DNA of 42,088 nt, taken from contig NZ_JQEY01000001.1 of NCBI RefSeq assembly GCF_000743715.1, positions 141,317-183,404 on the forward strand, read 5' to 3'. The notes under the pieces are model-generated. The model was not told the origin of the DNA. It saw only the letters and a program-made list of their open reading frames with translations, and did not search any database. Shown here piece after piece: positions 7,919 to 18,045 of this stretch. The position numbers were made by a program, and so were the translations under genes. Each line of letters begins with the position of its first letter. Positions within the stretch are counted from its first letter, which is position 1. This DNA comes from Palleronia rufa (lineage in GTDB: Bacteria; Pseudomonadota; Alphaproteobacteria; Rhodobacterales; Rhodobacteraceae).

Positions 7919-8500
7919 ATGAGCGAGCACCGTTCGGGCACCATCGGGGCACAGATCAAGGCGACGTCACGGGTCGTCGGGCTGGCGCTGGTGTTCTTCG
8001 CGATCTTCCTGGCGGTCTTCGTGATCGACCGACAGCTCTTCGCGCGGGAGATCATCTTCTACAACGCGCTGGTCTGCCTGTTCCTGGTGACGGCGGTCTT
8101 GGCCGCCATCTGGGCGGCTGCGGCACTCTCCGGCCGGTCCGACCGGCGCGGCCATGTCCCCATCGCCATCGTGCTGGCCCTGTTCATCGGATATTCCTTT
8201 GCCATCACCGTGCCGGCGCTCATCGACCGGTCGATCTCTTTCTTCATGCTGGCCAAGGCCGCGGAGGCTGGTGAAAACGGCGTGACGGTGCGCTCTCTCG
8301 AGCAGGATTTCTACGACGAGTTCCTGCTGGCCAATGGCGCGATCCCCCGGCGGCTTGAGGAACAGGTCGTCTCCGGCAACCTTGCCCGCGACGGCGACAC
8401 CTACCGGCTGATTCCCCGGGGCCGGTCGGTCTATGACCTGCATCAGGCGCTTCTATCCATCTTCCGCGCCGATCTGGCCTATGGCACCGATCCGGGCTGA
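7919..8500 (+). CDS. Membrane protein of unknown function, last gene of the glycolipid-like operon
   Basis: 193 residues. AAGGAG at 7907-7912 points to the ATG at 7919. An in-frame ATG at 7868 overlaps the previous gene and lacks such a site. Three hydrophobic helices occur at about residues 20-40, 45-68 and 80-105. The last 85 residues are soluble (VRSLEQDFYDEFLLANG... YRLIPRGRSVYDLHQALLSI) and look like a small winged-helix-like fold, with a strand pair GDTYRLIPRG. No family is recognised. It is probably an accessory membrane component of the pathway encoded upstream. Confidence 0.65.
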   Translation: MSEHRSGTIGAQIKATSRVVGLALVFFAIFLAVFVIDRQLFAREIIFYNALVCLFLVTAVLAAIWAAAALSGRSDRRGHVPIAIVLALFIGYSFAITVPALIDRSISFFMLAKAAEAGENGVTVRSLEQDFYDEFLLANGAIPRRLEEQVVSGNLARDGDTYRLIPRGRSVYDLHQALLSIFRADLAYGTDPG

Positions 8501-8594
8501 TCCGCACCGCTGCCGCCCGGGCACAGGAACGAAACCCGCCCGGGCGGCACTGGGTCGGTTGCCGGGGACACTGCGCGGGCCTAGTTCTTCTACC

Positions 8595-9236
8595 ATGACG
8601 CGAATCGTATTGCTTGCCTTCCTTGCCGTCGCCGCCCTGCCCGCCCGGGCACAGGATGTCTGCCGCGCCGACATAAACTCGACCGAATTGATGATCGACC
8701 GCGACGCGCTGAAGACCGGCCGACCTGGTTTGCGGGAGCGACTGGGCAATTGGCCCACCCGCGGGTTCGACCGTCTGCGCGGCAAGGCGCCGGTCTGCGA
8801 CAGCGAGACGCTGATCGCGTTTTTGTCGGAGGAGGTCGACGCGGAGGATATCTCTGGCTATTGCCTCGCCCCCGATCCGACGCTGGGATATATTCTGGCG
8901 CCGGGCGCGCGGGATTATCGCGGGCGCTGCGCCAAGACGACCTGCGACCGGGTGAACGCGGCCAGGGACGGGGCTGTTGCGGTGGCGGGCACGGCGACGG
9001 ATATCGCCACGAAGCGCAGCGCCGGCCAGAGCCGGACGCGGGCCGTGCTCCATGCCTCGGGGGCGTCGATCCTTACCGGCTCGGCGGCCTCGATCCTGAC
9101 GTCGCTGGGCACCGGGGCGAGCACGGCCGTTACCGCCGCGCTGGCCGCCCCGGCCGTCGCAGGCGCCGCCGCGGTAAGCCTGGTGGCCGTTGGCGGTGCC
9201 GTCTATCTGTGTTCGGACGGCACGCCCGAGGAGTGA
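8595..9236 (+). CDS. Secreted cysteine-containing protein of unknown function
   Basis: 213 residues from the ATG at 8595, beginning MTRIVLLAFLAVAALPARA with a likely signal peptidase cut after ARA. The mature part has six cysteines (in DVCRAD, APVCDSE, GYCLAPD, GRCAKTTCDR and YLCSDG), compatible with three disulphides in the periplasm. The last 80 residues are a long Ala/Gly/Ser/Thr hydrophobic stretch ending in a membrane-like segment (AVSLVAVGGAVYL), similar to glycine-zipper regions. It is separated from the upstream operon by 94 bases with no strong ribosome site, so expression may be independent. No family recognised. Confidence 0.6.
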   Translation: MTRIVLLAFLAVAALPARAQDVCRADINSTELMIDRDALKTGRPGLRERLGNWPTRGFDRLRGKAPVCDSETLIAFLSEEVDAEDISGYCLAPDPTLGYILAPGARDYRGRCAKTTCDRVNAARDGAVAVAGTATDIATKRSAGQSRTRAVLHASGASILTGSAASILTSLGTGASTAVTAALAAPAVAGAAAVSLVAVGGAVYLCSDGTPEE

Positions 9237-9242
9237 GAAAGG

Positions 9243-9262
9243 GCGAGGGGCCTGCCCCTCGC
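9243..9262. terminator. Bidirectional hairpin terminator with Rhodobacterales-type tail motif
   Basis: GCGAGGGG-CCTG-CCCCTCGC is a perfect 8-bp stem with a 4-base loop between two convergent genes. It is followed by GGGATATTTCCGGAAAGATG (9270-9289), a form I recall as a frequent 3'-flanking motif in Rhodobacterales genomes. There is no long T-tract. Confidence 0.6.
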
Positions 9263-9293
9263 GCTCCCCGGGATATTTCCGGAAAGATGAAGG

Positions 9294-10961
9294 TCAGGAC
9301 AGGCGCGAGACCACCACGGTGACCTCGGGCTTGCGCCCGATCTCCTGGTTGGCGGTCTGCCGCGCGACGCGGCGGAGCAGGTCGTCAAGCTTGTCGTCAT
9401 CCAGGATGGTCCTGTCGTCGGCGCGGCGCAGCGCCTGGTCGAGATCGGCCTCCATCACCTCTGTCAGCGCGGTGCCGGAGCGGCCCGTTTCCGGCAGGCC
9501 CATGACATCGACCCAGGGTTCTCCCAGCGGATTGTCGTCCTCATCCAGGATCACCGACACGGTGACCTGGCCGTTCAGCGCCATGCGGATCCTGTCGCGG
9601 ACGACGCCGTCCATGGCGCCGATCTGCACCGACCCGTCGAGGTAGCTGCGCCCCGTCTCAACATACTCGACGACCTGGGGTTCGTTGCCCGAGAGCGAGA
9701 TGCAGGTGCCGTTGGGGGCCATCACGCCGGTGCGGCCGTGCGCCTTCGCCAGCTTCACGTGTTCGCGCAGATGACGGTGTTCGCCATGCATGGGGATGAC
9801 GATCTGCGGTTTCACGATATCGTGGATCGCCAGTATGTCGGGCCGGTTGGCGTGGCCGGAGACGTGGTAGCGCCCGTCATCGTCGTCCTGCACATCCACA
9901 CCGAGTTCCGACAGGGCATTCATGACCGCGATCACGCCGCGCTCGTTGCCTGGGATCGTCTTGGAGGAAAAGAGGAACGTGTCGCCCTCATCCAGCTTCA
10001 GGCCCATGTACTTGCCGCGGCTCAGCTGCGCGGAGGCGGCGCGGCGTTCGCCCTGCGACCCGGTCACGATCAGCATGACGTTGCCGCGCGGCAGTTGCGC
10101 GGCATCGTCGGGGCTGATGGTGGGGGGAAACTCCTGCAGCACCCCGGCTTCGGTGCTGGCCTCTATCATGCGGCGCATGGCGCGGCCCATGAGGCAGACC
10201 GAGCGTCCCGCATCCACGCCGGCGCGCGCCAGGGTCCGTACCCGCGCCACGTTCGAGGCGAAGGTGGTGGCCACGACCATGCCGCTTTGTTCCGACACGA
10301 AGCGGGTGATCTCCGGACCGACGGTCGATTCGGAGCGGCCTTCGTTCTTTGAAAACACGTTGGTCGAATCGCAGACCAGCGCCTTGACGCCGTCCTTGGC
10401 GACGGAACGCCACAGGTCCGGGTCAAACGCCTCTCCGACACCGGGGGCGTAGTCGATCTTGAAGTCGCCGGTGTGGATGACGCGCCCTTCCGGCGTATCG
10501 ATCACCATGCTGGAGCTTTCCGGGATCGAATGCGACACCGGCAGGAAGCCGACAGAGAACGGTCCCAGCTGGATCGTCTCCGGCCAGGGCTGGCGGGTCT
10601 GCACCTTGTCGGGGTTGTGGCCCTGCTCTTCCATCTTGCGCCGCGCATGGAGCGCGGTGAACGCGCGGGCATAGACCGGCGCGCCGATGCGGGACCACAG
10701 GTGCCCGACGGCGCCGACGTGGTCCTCATGGGCATGGGTGATGAAGATCCCGTCGACGCGATCCTTGCGCTCTTCCAGCCAGGCGATGTCGGGAAAGATC
10801 AGGTCCACGCCGGGCGTCGTGTCCATGTCCGGGAAGGTCACGCCCAGGTCCACGACGATCAGGCGCTCCTTGCCCGGCGCCCCGTATCCGTAAACGTAGC
10901 AGTTCATACCGATTTCGCCCGCCCCCCCGAGGGGCAGGTAGATCAAGCGATCCTTGGCCAT
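9294..10961 (-). CDS. rnj: Ribonuclease J
   Basis: 555 residues. It is a metallo-beta-lactamase/beta-CASP nuclease with both exo- and endonuclease activity in RNA decay and rRNA maturation. The metal site HAHEDH is at residues 76-81 after VDLGVTFPDMDTTPGVDLIFPD. Further metal ligands lie in HTGDFKIDY and DSTNVFSKNEGRSE, and the beta-CASP histidine motif is in PMHGEHRHL. Length is normal for the alphaproteobacterial enzyme. The ATG overlaps the coaX stop by one base (TAATG), so the two are translationally coupled at the distal end of the nuo transcript. Confidence 0.93.
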   Translation of the reverse strand: MAKDRLIYLPLGGAGEIGMNCYVYGYGAPGKERLIVVDLGVTFPDMDTTPGVDLIFPDIAWLEERKDRVDGIFITHAHEDHVGAVGHLWSRIGAPVYARAFTALHARRKMEEQGHNPDKVQTRQPWPETIQLGPFSVGFLPVSHSIPESSSMVIDTPEGRVIHTGDFKIDYAPGVGEAFDPDLWRSVAKDGVKALVCDSTNVFSKNEGRSESTVGPEITRFVSEQSGMVVATTFASNVARVRTLARAGVDAGRSVCLMGRAMRRMIEASTEAGVLQEFPPTISPDDAAQLPRGNVMLIVTGSQGERRAASAQLSRGKYMGLKLDEGDTFLFSSKTIPGNERGVIAVMNALSELGVDVQDDDDGRYHVSGHANRPDILAIHDIVKPQIVIPMHGEHRHLREHVKLAKAHGRTGVMAPNGTCISLSGNEPQVVEYVETGRSYLDGSVQIGAMDGVVRDRIRMALNGQVTVSVILDEDDNPLGEPWVDVMGLPETGRSGTALTEVMEADLDQALRRADDRTILDDDKLDDLLRRVARQTANQEIGRKPEVTVVVSRLS

Positions 10962-11737
10962 TATTCTTGCATTTCCTTGTTGTAGCGATGGATCACGGTC
11001 AGGCCGTGCATCGTCAGATTGTCCTCGAACACGTCGAAGAGCGTGTCACCCTGCTGGAAGAGAGGCGCCAGGCCGCCGGTTCCGATGACCTTCATGGGGC
11101 GCGCGCGCTCATCCTTGATGCGCTGCACCACACCTCCCACAAGGCCGATATATCCCCAGAACACCCCCGACTGCATGCAGTCCACGGTATTGGTGCCAAC
11201 GACATGGGGCGGCATGGTCACGTCCACAAGAGGCAATGCCGCCGCAGCCTCATGGAGCGCCTGCAGCGACAGGTTCACGCCGGGCGCGATCACGCCGCCC
11301 ACATAGGCTCCGTCGCGGTCCACCACGTCGAACGTGGTGGCGGTTCCGAAATCGACGATGATCAGGTCGCCGCCGTAGAGATCGTTGCCGGCGACGCTGT
11401 TGACCAGCCGGTCGGGACCCACCTGCGTGCCTGCGTCCACCCGAGTCTCGATCGGGAGGGCGCAGTCGGGCTTGCCCACGACGACGGGGCGGCAATCGAA
11501 GTATCGGTTGCACAGGACGCGCAGGTTGAACACGACCCTCGGCACGGTGGATGAGACGATGACCTCCGACACCTTGGCGTCGATCCCGCGCAGTTGCATC
11601 AGCGTCGAGAGCCAGACGTAATACTGGTCCGCGGTGCGGTTGACTTCGGTCGCGGTGCGCCAGGTCTCGACGAAGCGGGTCCCGTCCCAGAGGGCGAAGA
11701 CCGCGTTGGTGTTTCCCACGTCGATAGCCAGAAGCAC
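10961..11737 (-). CDS. coaX: Type III pantothenate kinase
   Basis: 258 residues from a GTG start at 11735-11737, supported by GAGAAGGA upstream and by the conserved N-terminus LLAIDVGNTNAVFALWDG. The frame continues upstream but that part is shadow of birA. ASKHA-fold signatures are the phosphate motif DVGNTN (D6), VDAGTQVGPDRLVN, and VDFGTATTFDVVD. It phosphorylates pantothenate in the first step of coenzyme A synthesis, and the type III enzyme is not feedback-inhibited by CoA. It lies 13 bases after birA and runs into RNase J, so it is part of the same unit. Confidence 0.92.
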   Translation of the reverse strand: MLLAIDVGNTNAVFALWDGTRFVETWRTATEVNRTADQYYVWLSTLMQLRGIDAKVSEVIVSSTVPRVVFNLRVLCNRYFDCRPVVVGKPDCALPIETRVDAGTQVGPDRLVNSVAGNDLYGGDLIIVDFGTATTFDVVDRDGAYVGGVIAPGVNLSLQALHEAAAALPLVDVTMPPHVVGTNTVDCMQSGVFWGYIGLVGGVVQRIKDERARPMKVIGTGGLAPLFQQGDTLFDVFEDNLTMHGLTVIHRYNKEMQE

Positions 11738-11750
11738 GGGCGGTTCCTTC

Positions 11751-12494
11751 TCAGAAATACACGTCCGCGGCGGGGATGCGGCGCTCTCCCGCGGGGGTCG
11801 AGAGTACCAGGCGCCCGGCCTCGTCCACGGACTCGAACCGGCCGGTGATTTCCTCATTCCCGGTACGGGCGGTGATGATCTCACCCAGGCGGGCGGCGTG
11901 GCGGAGCCAGGATTCGCGGATCGGCTCGAACCCCAGGCGGGTCAGGATCGACTCCTGCGTGGCATAGAAGCCGGCCAGCGTGGTCAGGAACACCTCCACA
12001 TCGACATCCCGGCCCAGGGCCACGGGCGGAAAGGCCGCGTCGCGCAGACCGTCCGGAACGGCCGCCAGGTTCACGCCGATGCCGATGGCCAGCCAGTCGA
12101 TCCGGTCGCCGCTGGCGGCCGATTCCAGCAAGATGCCGGCCACCTTGCCACCGTCCAGAAGCACATCGTTGGGCCATTTCAGCGACAGGCGCGACCGCGG
12201 CACCAGCATCGCCAGCGCCTCGAACACCGCGTTGGCCGCCATGAAAGAGCGTAGCGCCGCCCAGCCGGCTGTCCCGCCCGGCCGCATCACCAGCGTCGCG
12301 GCCAGATTGCCCATCGGCGTCTGCCAGGTCCGTCCACGGCGTCCCCGTCCGCCGGTCTGTTCGCGGGCCAGGATCCAGGTCGGGTAGTCCAGTTCCGACG
12401 CGATCCGGGCCGCCTCTGCGTTGGTGCTGTCGCAGGTGTCGCGGACGATCAGCCGGTAGCCCTCCGGCCAGGCGGGTTCACTCGACAAGGGCAC
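11751..12494 (-). CDS. birA: Biotin-[acetyl-CoA-carboxylase] ligase
   Basis: 247 residues. It attaches biotin to carboxylase carrier domains through biotinyl-5'-AMP. The nucleotide/biotin loop is [16 protein letters not shown] (near residue 48), followed by [20 protein letters not shown] and a C-terminal SH3-like domain ending [12 protein letters not shown]. It lacks the N-terminal DNA-binding domain of E. coli BirA, so it is a monofunctional class I ligase and not a repressor. The ATG lies 17 bases inside the end of nuoN, indicating coupling. Confidence 0.92.
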   Translation of the reverse strand: MPLSSEPAWPEGYRLIVRDTCDSTNAEAARIASELDYPTWILAREQTGGRGRRGRTWQTPMGNLAATLVMRPGGTAGWAALRSFMAANAVFEALAMLVPRSRLSLKWPNDVLLDGGKVAGILLESAASGDRIDWLAIGIGVNLAAVPDGLRDAAFPPVALGRDVDVEVFLTTLAGFYATQESILTRLGFEPIRESWLRHAARLGEIITARTGNEEITGRFESVDEAGRLVLSTPAGERRIPAADVYF

Positions 12495-13917
12495 TGGCCG
12501 CGGCGGCGGCGGGACCCTCGATGCCGAAGAGGTTCACCACGCCTACCACCATGATCAGCGCCGAGACCATCAACACCCCCCAGAGCACCGGCTGCGAGGT
12601 GCTGTCGAGCGCGTCGCTCTCGGTACCGAAATACATCAGATAGACGATGCGCAGATAGTAGTAGGCCGCGATCGCGGAGGCGACGACGCCCAGCACCGCC
12701 AGCCAGCCGAGATCCGCGCCGACGGCGGCCGTCAGCACGTAGTACTTGGCGAAGAACCCGACCAGCGGCGGCACCCCGGCCATGGAAAACATCAGCACCA
12801 GCATCGCCAGGGCCCTCGTCGGCTCATTGCGGGCGTAAAGGTTCAGCGCGTCGATCTCCACCACCGGCTTGCCGTCCTTCTCCATCCCCAGGATGAAGGC
12901 GAAGGTTCCGATGTTCATGGTCACGTAGATCGCCAGATAGATCAGCATGGCCTGCACGCCGAAGGCCGTGCCCGCCGCCAGCCCCATCAGCGCAAAGCCC
13001 ATGTGGTTGATCGAGGAATAGGCCATCAGCCGCTTGATGTCGCGCTGCCCGATGGCGGCGACGGCGCCCAGAAACATCGACGCCACCGACAGGACCGCGA
13101 TGACCTGCTGCCAATCGCTCACCACGCCGCCGAACGCATCGTGCAGCACCCGCGCGAAAAGGCTCATGGCCGCAACCTTCGGCGCGGTGGCGAAAAAGGC
13201 GGTGACCGGGGTGGGCGAGCCTTCGTAGACATCTGGCGTCCACATGTGGAACGGCGCGGCAGAGACCTTGAAGGCCAGCCCCGCCGCGATGAACACCAGC
13301 CCGAACAGCAGTCCCAGGGAAATGGTGCCCTCTCCCGCGGCGGCGATGATGCCCGAAAACAGCGTCGTGCCCGCGAACCCGTAGGTCAGTGACGCGCCAT
13401 AGAGCAATAGCCCCGAGGACAGCGCGCCGAGAACGAAATACTTCAGCCCGGCCTCTGTGGACCTGATCGAGTTGCGCCGCAGCGACGCGACCACGTAGAG
13501 CGACAGCGACTGAAGCTCCAGCCCCATATAGAGGGTCATCAGGTCGCCGGCGGAGACCATGACCATCATCCCGATCACCCCAAGCGCGACCAGGATCGGA
13601 TACTCGAACCGCAGAAGATCGCGGCGCGACATGTATTCCTCGCTCATCACCAGAACGACGGCGGCGGAAATCAGGATCATCACCTTGGCAAAGCGGGAGA
13701 ACGCGTCGTCGATGAACAGCCCTCCGAAGGCTGCGCGTCCCGCATGGCCCGACACGCCGACCCAGAAGGCCAGCGCGACGAACAGTCCGGCAGTGACCCA
13801 CAGCAGCATCGAGGCGCGCCTGTCCTTGCCCGCATAGGCGCCGAAGAGCAGCGCGCCGAGGGCGTAGAGCGCCAGCAGGAACTCAGGCAGGATGGTCGAG
13901 AAATCGGCAGAGCTCAT
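12478..13917 (-). CDS. nuoN: NADH-quinone oxidoreductase subunit N
   Basis: 479 residues, start [13 protein letters not shown] at 13917. About 14 membrane helices form an antiporter-like proton channel next to NuoJ/K in the complex I membrane arm. Family features are the [16 protein letters not shown] glutamate helix, [20 protein letters not shown]-like segment (here [20 protein letters not shown]) and the lysine in YSSINHMGF. It begins 13 bases after the nuoM stop. Upstream in-frame residues as far as 14043 overlap nuoM and are not counted. Confidence 0.95.
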   Translation of the reverse strand: MSSADFSTILPEFLLALYALGALLFGAYAGKDRRASMLLWVTAGLFVALAFWVGVSGHAGRAAFGGLFIDDAFSRFAKVMILISAAVVLVMSEEYMSRRDLLRFEYPILVALGVIGMMVMVSAGDLMTLYMGLELQSLSLYVVASLRRNSIRSTEAGLKYFVLGALSSGLLLYGASLTYGFAGTTLFSGIIAAAGEGTISLGLLFGLVFIAAGLAFKVSAAPFHMWTPDVYEGSPTPVTAFFATAPKVAAMSLFARVLHDAFGGVVSDWQQVIAVLSVASMFLGAVAAIGQRDIKRLMAYSSINHMGFALMGLAAGTAFGVQAMLIYLAIYVTMNIGTFAFILGMEKDGKPVVEIDALNLYARNEPTRALAMLVLMFSMAGVPPLVGFFAKYYVLTAAVGADLGWLAVLGVVASAIAAYYYLRIVYLMYFGTESDALDSTSQPVLWGVLMVSALIMVVGVVNLFGIEGPAAAAASALVE

Positions 13918-13930
13918 GGCACCTGGCCTC

Positions 13931-15481
13931 TCACTGATCTGTTGACGCCAGGGACGGACCGGACGCGGCGCCCGCCGCGTCCAGCGCGGTTTGATAGCTG
14001 TCGAGCAGCGCCGCAACGTCCGGTCCGATGCGGTCGGTGACAAGGCTGGGATAGACGCCCAGAAGGATCGTCATGGCCACCAGCGGCGCGAAGATCCATT
14101 TCTCGCGCGGGCCGAGATCCTTGATGGTCTTCAGGCTCTCCTTGATCAGGTCGCCCATCACCACCCGGCGATAGAGCCACAGCGCATAGGCCGCCGACAG
14201 GATCACGCCGGACGTCGCCACGGCGGCGACCCAGGTGTTGGCCTGGAACAGACCCATGAGGGTCAGGAACTCCCCCACGAAGCCGCTGGTCCCCGGCAGG
14301 CCCACGTTTGCCATCGTGAACAGCATGAAGATCAGCGCATAGACGGGCATCCGGTTCACCAGGCCACCGTAGGCGTCGATCTCCCGCGTGTGCATCCGGT
14401 CGTAGATCGCGCCGACGCAGAGAAAAAGCGCGCCAGAGATGAAACCGTGGCTGATCATCTGAAAGATCGCCCCGTCCAGCCCCTGCTGGTTGGCCGAGAA
14501 AATGCCCGCCGTCACGTATCCCATGTGCGCGACGGAGGAATAGGCGATGAGCTTCTTCATGTCGGTCTGCGCAAGCGCGACCAGGGAGGTATAGACGATC
14601 GCAATGGCCGAGATCCACAGCACGAATCCGGACAGCAGGTCGGAGGCGACCGGGAACATCGGCAGGGAAAAGCGGATGAACCCGTAGCCGCCCAGCTTCA
14701 GCAGGATCGCCGCCAGAACCACCGATCCGGCCGTCGGCGCCTGAACGTGGGCGTCGGGAAGCCAGGTGTGGACCGGCCACATGGGCAGCTTGACCGCGAA
14801 GCTGGCGAAGAACGCCAGCCACAGAAGCGTCTGCAATCCGCCGACGATCTGGAAGCCAAGCACGCTCATGGTGCCGGAGCTGAACTCATGCTCCAGCAGG
14901 GCGGGAATGTCGGTGGTGCCAGCATCGACATACATCGCCAGCATGGCGACCAGCATCAGAACAGAGCCGAGGAACGTGTAGAGAAAGAACTTGAACGCGG
15001 CGTAGATCCGGTTCTGACCGCCCCAGATGCCGATGATCAGGAACATCGGGATCAGGCCGCCCTCGAAGAACAGGTAGAAAAGGATCAGGTCGAGCGCCAC
15101 GAACACGCCCAGCATGAACGTCTCCAGCACCAGGAACGCGATCATGTATTCCTTGACGCGGGTGTCCACATTCCAGGCCGACAGGATCACCAGCGGCATC
15201 AGGAAGGTGGTCAGCAGCACGAACAGGATCGAGATCCCGTCAACCCCCACCTTGTAGGTCAGGCCGCCGATCCAGGTGTGCGCCTCGACGAACTGGAAGC
15301 CCGCGCCCGGCTCGAACTGTGCCAGCAGGATCAGCGACAGAAGAAAGCTCGCCGTGGTGGCGATCAGCGCCAGATACTTGGCGTTCTTCTGCGACGCGGC
15401 GTCGTCGCCCCGCAGAAACAGCGCCAGGATGACCGCGGCCACCACCGGCAGGAAGGTGACGATGGAAAGCAGGCTGTCCAT
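13931..15481 (-). CDS. nuoM: NADH-quinone oxidoreductase subunit M
   Basis: 516 residues. The ATG at 15481 follows the nuoL stop by one base (TGATATG), and GGAGGG lies within the nuoL end. An upstream in-frame ATG at 15499 would overlap nuoL. It is the middle antiporter-like subunit with about 14 helices. The broken-helix glutamate lies in [17 protein letters not shown] and the channel lysine in the [20 protein letters not shown] region. Length matches the family (E. coli NuoM about 509). Confidence 0.95.
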   Translation of the reverse strand: MDSLLSIVTFLPVVAAVILALFLRGDDAASQKNAKYLALIATTASFLLSLILLAQFEPGAGFQFVEAHTWIGGLTYKVGVDGISILFVLLTTFLMPLVILSAWNVDTRVKEYMIAFLVLETFMLGVFVALDLILFYLFFEGGLIPMFLIIGIWGGQNRIYAAFKFFLYTFLGSVLMLVAMLAMYVDAGTTDIPALLEHEFSSGTMSVLGFQIVGGLQTLLWLAFFASFAVKLPMWPVHTWLPDAHVQAPTAGSVVLAAILLKLGGYGFIRFSLPMFPVASDLLSGFVLWISAIAIVYTSLVALAQTDMKKLIAYSSVAHMGYVTAGIFSANQQGLDGAIFQMISHGFISGALFLCVGAIYDRMHTREIDAYGGLVNRMPVYALIFMLFTMANVGLPGTSGFVGEFLTLMGLFQANTWVAAVATSGVILSAAYALWLYRRVVMGDLIKESLKTIKDLGPREKWIFAPLVAMTILLGVYPSLVTDRIGPDVAALLDSYQTALDAAGAASGPSLASTDQ

Positions 15482-15482
15482 A

Positions 15483-17660
15483 TCAGTTGGACCCTCCAAG
15501 GGTCATCCAGGTAATGAGGATGGCGATGCCCAGCACCATGGCGAAGGCATAGTGGAACAGGTACCCGCTCTGCGCGCGCCCCGCCAGGCGGGTGAAGAAC
15601 GGCACGATCCCCATGGCCACACCGTTGATCGCGCCGTCGATCACCGACCCATCGCCCCGGCGCCACAGGAACCGCCCCAGCCAGCGCGCGCCCCTGACGA
15701 AGACCGCGTTGTAGATCTCGTCGAAATACCACTTGTTCAGCAGGAACAGGTAGAGCGGCCGGGCCGCGTCCGCGACCCGCCCCGGCATGGCCGGGTCGCG
15801 GATATACATCTGGAATGCCGCGCCGAAGCCCAGCAGCATCGCCACGAACGGGCTGACCTTGACCCAGACCGGCGAATAATGGGCCTTTTCCATGACCTCG
15901 TTCTCCGGGGCTTTGTAGATCGCGCCGGAGCCGGGCGCCCAGCCCGCGACCGTCGCATCCGGTTCCGCGCCCTCGCCGCTCTCTGCATTATCGGACGCTG
16001 CGGCCTGCTCGCCTGCGGCGCCCGACGTCGGCTCGGTCACGTCCGACGCCGCCTCGGCAAGATCGCCCTCCGCCGCCGCCCGCACGGCGGCCGCCACACT
16101 CTCGCCCTCTGCCGCTGCGGTGTGGGTGGGCACGCCGAAGAACCGGTCGACCTGCGCTTCGTCGCCGAAAAACGACCCGTACCAGACCATACCCGAGAAC
16201 ACCGCCCCCAGCGACAGCACGCCCAGCGGCACCAGCATGCTCATCGGGCTTTCGTGGGCGTGCTCATGGGTGTGCCTGTCGCCCCTGGGCTTGCCGTAGA
16301 AGGTCAGGAACATCAGCCGCCAAGAATAGAAACTGGTGAAGAGCGCGGCGACCACCAGCAGCCAGAAGGCATACATTCCGGGGCCCGACTGCGCGCCCCA
16401 GGCGCTCTCGATCACCGCATCCTTGGACAGGAACCCGGCGAACCCAATGCTCGTCAGCGGAATGCCCACGCCGGTGATCGCCAGCGTGCCGATCATCATC
16501 GCCCAGAACGTGTAGGGCAGCTTGGTCCTGAGACCGCCGTAGTTCCGCATGTCCTGCTCGTGGTGCATCCCGTGGATGACCGAACCGGCACCCAGAAACA
16601 GCAGCGCCTTGAAGAACGCGTGGGTCAGCAGGTGGAACATCGCCACCGAATAGACCCCGACCCCAGCGGCCACGAACATGTAGCCCAGCTGCGAACAGGT
16701 CGAATAGGCGATGACGCGCTTGATGTCGGTCTGGACCAGCCCCACGGTCGCCGCGAAGAACGCGGTGGACGCGCCGATGACCGTCACGAAGGCGGTGGCG
16801 TTCGGGGCGAATTCCATGATCGGGGACATGCGGACGATCAGGAACACGCCCGCCGTCACCATCGTGGCCGCATGGATCAGCGCGGAGACCGGCGTCGGCC
16901 CCTCCATGGCGTCCGGCAGCCAGGTGTGCAGGAACAACTGCGCCGACTTGCCCATGGCGCCGATGAACAGAAGTACCGCCACCACCTCTGACGCGGTCCA
17001 GTCGCGCCACAAAAACCGCAACTGCGTGTTCGCAAGCTCAGGCCCGGCGGCGAAGATGTCGTTGAACTGGGTCGAATCGACCAGCAGGAACAGCGCGAAG
17101 ATCCCCAGGGCAAAGCCGAAGTCGCCGACCCGGTTGACCACGAAGGCCTTGATCGCGGCGGCGTTGGCCGACGGTTTGCGATAGTAGAATCCGATCAGCA
17201 GGTAGGACGCAAGGCCCACCCCCTCCCAGCCGAAGAACATCTGCACCAGGTTGTCGGCCGTCACCAGCATCAGCATGGCGAAGGTGAAGAACGACAGATA
17301 GGCGAAGAACCTCGGCCGGTAGCTCTCGGTCTCACGGAAGTTTTCGTCATGGGCCATGTAGCCGAACGAGTAGAGATGCACGAGCGCCGAGACCGTCGTG
17401 ATGACGATCAGCATGATCGCCGTCAGCCGGTCCAGCCGGATCGCCCAGTCGGTCGAAAGGCTGCCGGACTGGATCCAGCGCAGGATCTGGATGCGCTGCA
17501 TGTCCCCGTCGAAGCCGATGAACACGACCCAGCTGAGCAGCGCCGACAGGAACAGCAGGCCCGTCGCGGTCCACTGGGCCGGCTTTTCGCCGATGAAACG
17601 ATGTCCGAACCCGCAGATCAGCGCGCCGATCAGCGGGGCGAAGAGGATGATCGTGGTCAT
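15483..17660 (-). CDS. nuoL: NADH-quinone oxidoreductase subunit L (with Ala/Glu-rich insertion)
   Basis: 725 residues, longer than E. coli NuoL (about 613). It is the distal antiporter-like subunit with the long lateral helix at the C-terminus. Markers are [19 protein letters not shown] (residue 142 on), [12 protein letters not shown], and [20 protein letters not shown] (245 on). Residues 513-575 (about 15936-16124) are a low-complexity acidic alanine-rich stretch placed between the last core helices and the lateral-helix region. It is rich in A, E, G, S and D and has no hydrophobic segment, so it probably forms a surface loop. The ATG follows the nuoK stop by 4 bases. Confidence 0.95.
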   Translation of the reverse strand: MTTIILFAPLIGALICGFGHRFIGEKPAQWTATGLLFLSALLSWVVFIGFDGDMQRIQILRWIQSGSLSTDWAIRLDRLTAIMLIVITTVSALVHLYSFGYMAHDENFRETESYRPRFFAYLSFFTFAMLMLVTADNLVQMFFGWEGVGLASYLLIGFYYRKPSANAAAIKAFVVNRVGDFGFALGIFALFLLVDSTQFNDIFAAGPELANTQLRFLWRDWTASEVVAVLLFIGAMGKSAQLFLHTWLPDAMEGPTPVSALIHAATMVTAGVFLIVRMSPIMEFAPNATAFVTVIGASTAFFAATVGLVQTDIKRVIAYSTCSQLGYMFVAAGVGVYSVAMFHLLTHAFFKALLFLGAGSVIHGMHHEQDMRNYGGLRTKLPYTFWAMMIGTLAITGVGIPLTSIGFAGFLSKDAVIESAWGAQSGPGMYAFWLLVVAALFTSFYSWRLMFLTFYGKPRGDRHTHEHAHESPMSMLVPLGVLSLGAVFSGMVWYGSFFGDEAQVDRFFGVPTHTAAAEGESVAAAVRAAAEGDLAEAASDVTEPTSGAAGEQAAASDNAESGEGAEPDATVAGWAPGSGAIYKAPENEVMEKAHYSPVWVKVSPFVAMLLGFGAAFQMYIRDPAMPGRVADAARPLYLFLLNKWYFDEIYNAVFVRGARWLGRFLWRRGDGSVIDGAINGVAMGIVPFFTRLAGRAQSGYLFHYAFAMVLGIAILITWMTLGGSN

Positions 17661-17664
17661 GGCC

Positions 17665-17970
17665 TCAGCCCTTCATCACGTTGATATCCTCGACCGCGAT
17701 GGTGCCGCGGTTGCGGAAGAAGCAGACCAGGATGGCAAGGCCGATAGCGGCCTCCGCGGCGGCGACGGTAAGCACGAACAGCGTGAACACCTGCCCGACC
17801 AGATCGCCCAGATGCGCCGAAAACGCGACCAGGTTGATGTTCACCGCCAGCAGCATCAGTTCGATCGACATCAGGATGATGATGACATTCTTGCGGTTCA
17901 GAAACAGGCCGAAGATGCCGATCACGAACAGCGCGGCGGCCACGGTCAGGTAGTGCTCAAGTCCGATCAT
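17665..17970 (-). CDS. nuoK: NADH-quinone oxidoreductase subunit K
   Basis: 101 residues, three membrane helices, standard length. GAGGGA lies upstream of the ATG at 17970. The two conserved membrane glutamates are visible in [17 protein letters not shown] and [13 protein letters not shown], and both are needed for proton transfer through the E-channel next to NuoJ and NuoA. It ends 4 bases before nuoL. Confidence 0.95.
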   Translation of the reverse strand: MIGLEHYLTVAAALFVIGIFGLFLNRKNVIIILMSIELMLLAVNINLVAFSAHLGDLVGQVFTLFVLTVAAAEAAIGLAILVCFFRNRGTIAVEDINVMKG

Positions 17971-18045
17971 CTTCTGTCCCTCGGCTCTTTTGCCGCCGGT
18001 CCTAGACCGTCGCCCCGCGATGGTCCATCGCCTGCCTGCGGAAAC

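Noticed and set aside
13991-15514. A 507-residue open frame antisense to nuoM
   Set aside because: Gln/His/Arg/Asp-rich translation that mirrors hydrophobic codons on the other strand. nuoM is certain.
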